This document shows positions 56,099 through 64,000 of a stretch of 64,000 bases of DNA, one piece after another; within the stretch, counting starts at the first letter, position 1; every line of letters begins with the position of its first letter. The stretch is from Impatiens glandulifera (lineage: Eukaryota > Streptophyta > Magnoliopsida > Ericales > Balsaminaceae). The notes beneath the pieces are model-generated. The model saw only the letters and a list, made by a program, of their open reading frames with translations. It made no database searches and was not told where the DNA came from. The position numbers and the translations under genes are program-made. The stretch covers positions 682,001-746,000 of the forward strand of contig NC_061862.1 in assembly GCF_907164915.1 (NCBI RefSeq). The letters run 5' to 3'.

Positions 56099-56580
56099 TT
56101 TTGCTTGGGTTGCCAATATAAACGGCTCATTTTGATATTGAGACTTCCGTTTACGATTTATTCTAACAAATTTGTATTTATCAATTTAAAGTCTTGTAGC
56201 TCCGGAATGCACATCATATTAAATGCACTTAAATACGACAATTTTTTTACCACTAAGGTATTGCATTTCAATTACTGTAAGCACATCATAATAATTTTGT
56301 ATTTCCGTGTCATGACAACCAATCCCATTATTCAATTTACGGTCATGTCTTCTAGTGGTGAATTTATATTCATTACTTTACACCAAATAAAAGTTGACGC
56401 ATATTGTGTGGGACCGGTTCCTAACGTTTGTAGTTCTATACTTCTTTCGCTTTCGTCTGAAAGTTGCTAAACCTTTAAAATTTACAGATAACGATATAGA
56501 ATCGTCTTAAGAAAAAATTGTCAAAGAAAATTTCACAATAGTTAGATCACTCTATTTTTGAACCATTTGTTATATTCTTC
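55800..56580 (-). pseudogene. CACTA transposase, DUF4216 part
   Basis: Minus strand: NEPFILATQAK then YAKDIGNKFGWNIVTKTNPK in the copy near 56050-56130, with a second copy from the 218-bp duplication (QAKQVLYAKDIGNKFGWDIV). Around 56560, WFKNRV fits the 'W F...V' linker between DUF4218 and DUF4216. Stops are frequent. Confidence 0.65.
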
Positions 56581-56857
56581 ATCACATCGATCACTTGAGC
56601 ATTCTTGGATATACTCGCTACATATTCAAATTGAACACATAATCAATTTTTTATAACATTCATACATATATAATAACTTGAGAACATTCATACCATTAAA
56701 ATGGCTTCGATTTTTCACAATTTGTTAACACATATGAATGAGTCAATTATTGATCATCTGATTTGTAAATGTATGTTCTCCTTAATGATAATTTCTCAAC
56801 AGATGAAAATATGGCAAGAGAACTCGGTGGATGGGGTGACATGTGCACTAAGGAATC

Positions 56858-57427
56858 TTAAAAATACGTAGCACATAAACTAATATTTTCATTTACCAGA
56901 TAACTCTCACTAATTAATGCTTCATGATGACATTTATTTCGAACATAATCTTTCAAAGTTCTCATATATTGTTTTATCAGATACATCCATCTATATTGAA
57001 CCGGACCTCCAATCAAAGCCCCCAATGCTAAATGAACAGGAAAATGTATCATAATGTCAAAAAATGCAGGCAACAATATTTTTTCTAACTTGCATAGTGT
57101 TACAACAATATCATTCTAAAGTTGTTCCAATTCGACTTTCAATAGTGATTTCGAACACAACATCTGAAAGAATTTTGAAAGACCCGTAAGAGCTTCATAT
57201 ACTTCATCCTCAAGAAATCCATGTGTCCCAAGCAGAATAAGATACTCTATTAAAATATGGCAATCGTGACTTTTTAATCCGAAAATCTTTAAATCTTTGA
57301 CATTAATACATCCTCCAATGTTCGAGCAAAACCATTCTGGCATTTCTAAGTCTTTTAAAAATTGACATAACTTCAATTTTTTTTCATGAGGCAATGTATA
57401 AGGACCGGGTCGATATTGAAGAAACAC
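56858..57427 (-). pseudogene. CACTA transposase, DUF4218 part
   Basis: Minus strand: KKLKLCQFLKDLEMPEWFCSN, then INVKDLKIFGLKSHDCHILI, then FLEDEVYEALTGLSKFFQML (57116-57427), followed after a stop by LPAFFDIMIHFPVHLALGAL and GGPVQYRWMYLIKQYMRTLK (56858-57076). These are diagnostic DUF4218 phrases of En/Spm-type transposases. A stop at about 57118 separates the two pieces. Confidence 0.85.
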
Positions 57428-57712
57428 CCTTCACATCAACTGCATGTAAATGATGACGTATATTAATGAGCTCCAAATCTTGTTGTGCTTTTAAATTATT
57501 TTGGTCTTTCCTTTTAGATCCATGATGGTTCCAAGAGCATTATCACATTTATTTTTCTCAATATGCATCACGTCTAAATTATGTTTTAGCAATAAATCTT
57601 CCCAATAAGGTAATTCAAAGAAAATAATCATCTTATTCCAATTGTCACCCTGACTTTGATGATTCACATTTTCCATTTTAGTGGGATCTCGAGTGAGAAC
57701 TCTACCTTTCAA
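57428..57712 (-). pseudogene. CACTA transposase, C-terminal end of the Transposase_21 domain
   Basis: Minus strand 57491-57712: GDNWNKMIIFFELPYWEDLL then KHNLDVMHIEKNKCDNALGT, typical of the end of the plant TnpD (Transposase_21) catalytic domain. The part that should precede it, with the catalytic core, is not found upstream: the sequence becomes AT-rich at 57720 and the nested MULE follows. This copy could not make active transposase. Confidence 0.8.
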
Positions 57713-57876
57713 TTTAAGAGAAAAAGCATTTAAATTATTTTATGAAGAGAAAAGAAGTTTGCACACTTAAGTTCATTTTAAAACGATTCTCAATTCATCT
57801 TGATTAACTTCAATCAATTTTACACAATAAATCATGAAATTTTACACAATAAGTAATGAAATTCTATAATCAAAAC

Positions 57877-58987
57877 GGGAAGAATGCCAATTTTATCACT
57901 GAACTATAATGGAATATTCACGTATATCACTGAACTAATTTTTGTTCGCTCATACCACTGAAGTTGAGATTAATATTCATCTATGTAACTACTCCACCAA
58001 ACCTCTAACCCCGTTAAGTTTCTGTTAAATGAGACCACAGGTAGAATTAACATGTCATCTTTTTTAATTAATATATTGACATGTCATATTTTTTAATTAA
58101 TATATATTATATATATTTTTATTTATATAAAATTCTAAATAATAAAACATTTACAAAGTCATTAATAATTTCATTCTCCTGCCCTAATTAATTAAACCCA
58201 CCATTCTTCCTCTCCGATTCTTGTTCTTCAAAGGATTCGATTTCTCAAATAAAGGAACCGAAGGGAGACTGACGAGTTAGCGAGATAATTGAGGGCAATG
58301 TGAGATGAGATTTTGATTTCAGAACCCTACCACGACGAACTTTGACATTTAGCTGAGCCTTAGACCTCAACTTTTTCTTCTTACTTCCACCAGTCTCAAA
58401 CAAAGTTCACAATGAACAATGATGACAAGTAATGAAGTTTACAAATCTTCTTCTTTCTGTTGAAAGCTTATTTCTGGATTATTGTTCTTGTTCTCTTCCT
58501 ATATGCTTCCTTATCTCTTCAACGTTTGTTCTCCTTTCTCTTCCTATATTTCTGGATTATTGTTCTGTTTTAAAAAGATGAACCTATCTGATTGATTAGA
58601 GTTTTTATTATCAACAAGAATGCATTATCAGGATAGCATTTACTTATCTCTATTTTAAAAAGGTGAATCTATCTGATTGATTAGGTGAATCAGAGAAGAA
58701 GAATGGTGGGTTTAGTTAATTAGGGCATGAGAGAGAAATTATATGTTTTATTATTTAGAATTTTAAATAAATAAATAAATATATAATATATATTAATTAA
58801 AAAAGATGACATGTCAATTCCACATGTCGTTTCATTTAACAGAAACTTAACGGGGTTAGAGATTTGGTGGAGTAGTGACATAGATGAATATTAATCTCAA
58901 CTTTAGTGGTATAAGCGAACAAAAATTAGTTCAGTGATATACGTGAATATTCTATTATAGTTAAGTGATGAAATTGGCATTATTCCC
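57877..58987. mobile_element. Nested MULE with 250-bp TIRs and 10-bp TSD
   Basis: 1111 bp. Left end GGGAAGAATGCCAATTTTAT; the right end, reverse-complemented, is GGGAATAATGCCAATTTCAT. The arms match for about 250 bp. It is flanked by perfect 10-bp duplications taatcaaaac (57867-57876 and 58988-58997). The unique middle (58200-58700) is less AT-rich, with CT-rich stretches and two related copies of 'atctgattgatta', and may be captured gene sequence. No transposase, so non-autonomous. Confidence 0.92.
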
Positions 58988-59457
58988 TAATCAAAACTCA
59001 TCACATTGCATTGGAAATGAACATCTTTTACAACTAAGTCATGAAATTAGAAATATGAGCAAATTATCCATTACATTAATCATGTAGCTCATCATAGTCT
59101 AGTTTAATTAAAGCTATTTCATACCAAAATCTAATTCCTATCAAAACCTAAAAGCATATCAAAATCTAATTAAACATAAACCTATATATGTATATATCAA
59201 TTTGCGGCGAAGAAGATCTTACTTGGAGACTTGAGGCGAAGATTTGCAACGAAGATTTGGAGGAGATGGCGGAGAGCGCCGATATGTAGATCTAAAAGAA
59301 AAGACCAAATGAATCTTGGACGGATCTAAACGAAGAAGAAGGAAAGGGAAGGAGGAAGATCTTACGGATCGGAATCTTGGACAGAAAGGGACGGTGGAAA
59401 GAAGAAAATCTCGGGATTAGGGAAAGCTTTCGGGTTGTTTTGATAATTTTAAAAGAA

Positions 59458-59757
59458 TCGTCGATTGGTAGATGTACCAATCGGTACTATAACTACAGGT
59501 ATCACCGATTGGAACATCAATCAATCGGTATTAAGGGGGCTTTCACCGATTAGTTAAGCAATCAATCAATATTAATGCTTCATAAACGCCCCAAAAGATA
59601 GTGCTATATTTTTCGTGGGATTTTACTATTGGGGTACACCGATTTGTTTTCAAACTAATCGGTGTTACATATGGTCTTTCACCGATTTGTCTAAACACCA
59701 ATCGGTATTATGAACATAATATTGATTGATTTTCAAACCAATCGATGTTATCGGTAG
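59458..59757. repeat. CACTA right subterminal repeats
   Basis: About 9 copies of accgattggt/accaatcggt-like words, in both orientations, mirroring those at the left end. Confidence 0.9.
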
Positions 59758-59796
59758 TGGAAATAGTCGTCATAGACCCCTTTTTTACTAGTGACT

Positions 59797-60726
59797 CGGT
59801 TTGTAATCCCTAAAAAAATGTCCACCTTAAAATATATATATATATAATAATAAAAATAAATAAAATAAATAAAAGAGCAATATGCAGTCAAACCTGTTTG
59901 GAGTACAGTGGAATTGGGTTTGGAAAAATAAAAATTTATTTAAATATTTTTTTATTATTTTATTATGGTATTGATTTAGATAAAATAATATTAATTTATT
60001 ATTATTATATGTTAACAAATTTAAATCCAACCCAACCCCGACAAATTATTAAAACAAAAGTCCACGTTAGTTTAAGCTTTGTTTGGTATTTAAGACAAAT
60101 TATTAAAGCAAAAGTCCACGTTATTTTAAGCTTTGTTTGAATGGGTTTTGTTGCTATTCCATCTACATCTATTCCATCACTCTTTTAATTATCAAAATAT
60201 TAAAATATATTTTATTTAATATATTTTTTCTCATCTTTCAATTTCATTTGTTTAGAAACAGGTGGTCAATACACTTTAAAAAAATTATATTAAATCAAAA
60301 AATGGTTTGATCCAAATCTCAATAAAACTCATTATCAAATAAGTTCTAAGAGACAATGAGCAGCAGCTCAGAGTATCATCACCGCTCCAAAGTATGATTG
60401 ATGTTCAATCTTCCCTAAACTGAACCGAATTTGAAACTTGATGAAACTCGCTCGGTTTACTTAAGTGATAAGATATTGTTGATAATATTGTAATAGAGAA
60501 AGATGGAGAGAAACAAAATTTGTATTGAATAATGGATTATGATGAGGGCAATGCAAGAAACAACACAACAAAATAAGAAAAAAGGTATTGATAATTGAAA
60601 TATTTGGCAATAAATATGTGTCTAGGCCAAAAAAACAGGCCATTGATGATATATATAGCATGCAATGAATGCATGGTGGCTTGGGTGCCATGCCATTAAT
60701 AATTGTGTAGTTGAAAATCAAGCCTT
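59797..60726. other. Intergenic, 3' flank of the PERK gene
   Basis: AT-rich. Contains a ~54-bp direct duplication at about 60044-60146 (unit with 'aaagtccacgttagtttaag' and 'ctttgtttg'). The PERK 3' UTR is expected at the right end. Confidence 0.5.
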
Positions 60727-63106
60727 TTATTGATCATCGCTCGTGTACTCTTTGCTCTCGTCCATGAGGATCATCTTCCTAAACTTCATCATGTCCGCGT
60801 TGTAAGCCCCCGTGTCATACATCGAGCTCTCGGTCACACTACTTGATCCGCGAGAGGTTTGGCTCATAGCCTTGGGCCCGTCAATTAGATCGTCCAAGGA
60901 TGACGACCCTTCTAAAGCACGCACCACCTACCAAACCACAAATATATAGATCCATGAGTAAGAAATACAGTTCATAAATAAATAAAAAAAAAGTGTTTCC
61001 AAATGACCTGGCTCATCTTGGGGCGTCTGCGAGCAGAGTGACGAATGCTCGTAGAGGTACACGCCGCAATACGCGCCATCTCGTTGCGATCAAAGTTTCC
61101 CTCGAGTCGAGGATCCGCGAGGTCATCGTAGTTTCCATCATCTAAAGCTTTAGAAAGAAGTGGCCTAGCCTGTTTTGAATTCAAATTTAAAACAGAATGG
61201 ATTAGTTATTATTATATATGATTATGAAGAGAATGCGAGCAATGTCTCACCCAATCGACCAAACTGTCTTCCATTAATCTACTGGTAGGATCAACAGGTC
61301 GCTTCCCTGTAATCAGTTCCAAAAGCATCACCCCAAATGAGAAGACATCAGACTTATCACTTAGCTTGCCACTCGAAGCATACTCAGGAGCCAAGTATCT
61401 GCAAAATCATATGATACTAGTTTACTTTACTTTACCAAATCATGAACAGAGCAATCAAATCAATATAAACATTTACCCGAAAGTACCCATCACACGAGTT
61501 GAAACGTGAGTGAAGTTATCAGTAGTGAGCTTAGCCAATCCGAAATCCGCCACCTAATTAAAGATGAGCATTATTCATGCATGCATTCCTAATAAGTTAA
61601 TTAAAAGTTAGCATACCATTGCTTCAAAGTTGTCATCGAGGAGAATGTTGGCTGCCTTAATGTCACGGTGGATAATCCGAGGATGGCCTGCATTATTTTA
61701 TATACTCTTAAGGTGAGAAACAGAAACAGAAACAGAAACAGAAACAGAGGAGATAATAATGGCGGAGGCGGGCGGCGGCATACAATCTTCATGAAGGTAA
61801 GCAAGGCCTTTGGCTGACCCCAAAGCAATCCGCATCCTGGATCCCCACTCCATTGTGGGCAGATCATTTCCTAGAACCAATTATCATTATTATTATTAGT
61901 GGGTTGGAGCTGGATCAATGAATGAATGAATTATGTACCGTGAAGATGATACTCTAAGGTATTGTTTGAAACAAACTCATAGACCAACATCCGTTGTCCA
62001 TCGGTGATGCAGTAACCGACGAGGGATACAAGGTGGCGGTGGTGGACGCGGCTGATGATCTCTACCTCTGCTTGGAACTCTCTTTCTCCCTGTCCGCTGC
62101 CACTCTTAAGGCTCTTCACAGCCACTACCTTCCCATTGGGCAGCACTCCCTTGTGCACGTACCCAAAACCTCCTTGACCGAGTAGGTTCGCCTGAGAGAA
62201 CCCGTTCGTAGCCGCTACCAGCTCCTCATAGTTGAAGCTGCTCGTGTTTAGACCGCCAAAGGCCCCCATGTTCGGTGACAGAGGACTAGCGTTGGCGTTT
62301 AATGCCCCACCGGAGAACACAGTGCTGAAATCACTGCTAGGCATCGATTGCCCCGGTGGCGGAGGAAGCTTCATTACGTGATGATGATGATGATGATCCG
62401 CGTTTCCTTTATTCCCCTTCTTCTTCATGCCCCCGCCCCCTAAAATTAATCGGACAAAGACCATTGTTAATTTTGTTTTGAGGAAAATGAATTAATAGTT
62501 AAATTAAACACCTGCAACGCCACCGCCACCACCACCGCGCGGAGAAGGATCATAGTAGGGTCTTTTCTTCTTCTTCCTTGACAAACAAACAAGACAAATG
62601 ATAACCATGGAAATGATGACGATTCCGGCTACGGTAACTCCCACAGCAATGCCTGTACTGTTATCCGACGAAGACTCCTTTGATTTGGGTTTACCAGATG
62701 GCGGAGTGAGTGTCTTGCCATTGTGCCCGGAGGACTTGGTAGGAGGGGAGTTTACGACGGTGGGAGGTGGTTGAGACGGATTAAAGACGGGAACAGGAGT
62801 ATTGGAGGGTGGTGATTTATGCTTTTCAGGGGAAGGAGGTGAAGAAGCCGGCGGAGGCTCTGATGATGCTTCTGGGGGTGGAGGTGTTGGTGGAGGTGGA
62901 GATGAGGCGACGGGAGCAGGTGGTGGAGGAGACGAGGCGGCAACGGGGGCAGGTGGGGGTGGAGGAGATGAGGCGACGACGGGGGCAGGTGGGGGTGATG
63001 TTTGGTTGGGAGGTGGTGGGGTTGTTGAATCAGAAGGTGGGCTGTCGTCGTCTGGAGGTGGCTGCTGAGAAGATGATTCAGGGGAGGGAGCAGTCACGGT
63101 TGCCAT
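60727..63106 (-). CDS. PERK-type proline-rich receptor-like kinase
   Basis: Plasma-membrane Ser/Thr kinase with an extensin-like extracellular domain thought to sense the cell wall. Exons (minus): 62512-63106, 61939-62439, 61784-61870, 61617-61687, 61477-61553, 61251-61398, 61008-61169, 60727-60927. All are GT-AG and phases agree, giving 613 aa. The N-terminus is Pro/Ser-rich (residues 1-150), with no obvious signal peptide, as usual for PERKs. One TM segment spans about 152-175 ([20 protein letters not shown]), then KKKKRP. A His run lies at 214-219. The kinase starts about 280, with Gly loop GQGGFG (286-291), Lys307 in [12 protein letters not shown] (401-408), DFG (421-423) and APE (447-449). 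All catalytic residues are present. I use ATG 63106; the frame extends six codons upstream with no ATG. Closest to the PERK4-7 size class. Confidence 0.95.
61716..61748. repeat. (GAAACA)n microsatellite in PERK intron 3
   Basis: About five copies of a hexamer (cagaaa) in the intron between the exon ending HED and the exon starting HPRIIH. Confidence 0.8.
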
Positions 63107-64000
63107 TTGAGAAATCCCGGCCAAGATTTGTTTAGCTTCAAGTTAGCCGCCGGAAACTTCACACTTGTTCCCCGTAACTGCTCTCGACGACGACGGCGTA
63201 AACAACAACAACAACTCAGGACCCTATATAATAACAATAACAATAACAACAAAAACAGATTAAGGAAATGAAGAACAACAACAGCCATTATTAATGAATG
63301 AATGAATGAATGAATTACCAGAAGCAAGAGGAGGAAAGGAAGAAGAAGAAGAAAAGAGAGGAGGAGGAGGAGGTGATTCTCAAAAGAAGAAGAGAGAGAA
63401 AGAATGGCATTGTGAATAAGTTTCCATATTGGAATGAGAGGAAGAGAGAAGTTCTTCTTCCAACCTCCCATATCTTCTTCCTCTTCTTCTTATTTTCTTA
63501 CAATGAAAAAGTCATGTCTTCTTCCTTTCTTTTTGTCATGTCTTGGCTATCTTTAATTCAGTTCTACACTCTTTCCTTCTTCCATGCCGCTTCATTCTCT
63601 TTCTCTCTCTTTCTTTTTTTCTAATTTAAGTAAGAATAACACTCACTCATGCTTCTTTAGCACTGAGAATTAATTCGACAACTATAATATTATTATTATT
63701 TATCAAAATCATTATTTATTTGATAATACAAATGATTTTAATATTTAACCAAAATACTAAAAATGTCATCGGAGTGTCCTTAATTAAAAAAAATAAAAAA
63801 TAAAAATTTCATACCATATATTATTTAGTTTATGATAACTTGATTTAGGACAACTTAACAATATTTGAAAACCCTTTTGGCATCTATTCTTATTTGACAA
63901 ATGGGAATATATTGATTGATATGTACTTTAAATTAATTACAAGTTGAAATAAAATTAAGCTAGTTTGGCAGAATATCAGGTAATAATAATAATAATAATA
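63107..64000 (-). promoter_or_regulatory. PERK 5' flank
   Basis: Contains (ttg/aac)n and (gaa/ctt)n runs at 63200-63400, typical of a 5' UTR with low-complexity tracts, then a CT-rich stretch to about 63620 and AT-rich DNA. The right edge of the window is a (TAA)n run (63981-64000). No gene recognised. Confidence 0.5.

Larger units (their letters stand above)
53562..59793 (-). mobile_element. CACTA (En/Spm) transposon, defective
   Basis: Begins CACTAGTAAAAAA and ends TTTTTTACTAGTG, a 13-bp perfect TIR. It is flanked by the 3-bp target duplication ACT (53559-53561 and 59794-59796). Subterminal repeats of ACCAATCGGT/ACCGATTGGT are dense at both ends (53588-53945 and 59458-59757), as expected for transposase binding. 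Remnants of the transposase genes lie on the minus strand. A MULE is inserted at 57877-58987. Length is 6232 bp including the nested element. Confidence 0.95.

Noticed and set aside
61617..61687. Possible frameshift in PERK exon 4
   Set aside because: On recounting, exon 4 is 71 bp and [10 protein letters not shown] is in frame; phases close across all eight exons.
63107..63124. PERK start at 63124
   Set aside because: The codon there is TTG; the first ATG is 63106 and gives a typical PERK N-terminus.
62802..63135. Gly-rich plus-strand frames over PERK exon 1
   Set aside because: Antisense of the Pro-rich extracellular domain.

Overview
The window is nuclear DNA of a flowering plant, a eudicot. 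Three intron-containing genes have textbook plant GT-AG structure, and the rest is dense nested transposable elements typical of a mid-sized to large plant genome. The accessory ORFs of the large retrotransposon resemble a 'putative plant transposon protein' domain that I associate with Lamiales such as Dorcoceras and sesame. An asterid, possibly Lamiales, is therefore my best guess, at low confidence.

Layout. 1-1450 is a tandem array of 200-250 bp units. 1450-3600 is a decayed LINE-like gag region. 4480-4870 is a fragment carrying a repeated exon. About 4870-23740 is an old minus-strand LTR-type element, split at 7954 by a very young 13.8 kb Ty1/copia element (7954-21740) of SIRE/Maximus type. 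That young element has 1281 bp LTRs, a broken gag, an intact pol and three extra related genes downstream of pol. 23807-27764 is a decayed minus-strand copia. 27765-34215 is a mosaic of Ulp1/MULE-type gene fragments, a hAT MITE, a 20-bp tandem repeat and a 1.57 kb MULE with a 10-bp target duplication. 34216-36774 is a truncated minus-strand copia.

Host genes, all on the minus strand: a sulfite exporter TauE/SafE family membrane protein (37398-39475, 10 exons, 470 aa), U1-70K of the U1 snRNP (40403-45524, 10 coding exons, 453 aa) and a PERK proline-rich receptor-like kinase (60727-63106, 8 exons, 613 aa). All three models close without frameshifts or premature stops. They have unrelated cellular roles: membrane transport, 5' splice-site recognition and cell-wall/plasma-membrane signalling.

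Between the last two genes lie a 7 kb region bounded by ~750 bp inverted repeats that carry spliced-looking exons (46023-53095) and a CACTA transposon (53562-59793, TSD ACT). The CACTA keeps only the C-terminal part of its transposase and contains a nested 1.1 kb MULE with a perfect 10-bp TSD.

The most unusual object is the young copia element. Each of its three paralogous accessory ORFs has its own TATA box and leader about 80-110 bp upstream of the ATG, so the element seems to carry a small cluster of separately transcribed genes. Its near-identical LTRs contrast with an interrupted gag, which suggests it was mobilised in trans.
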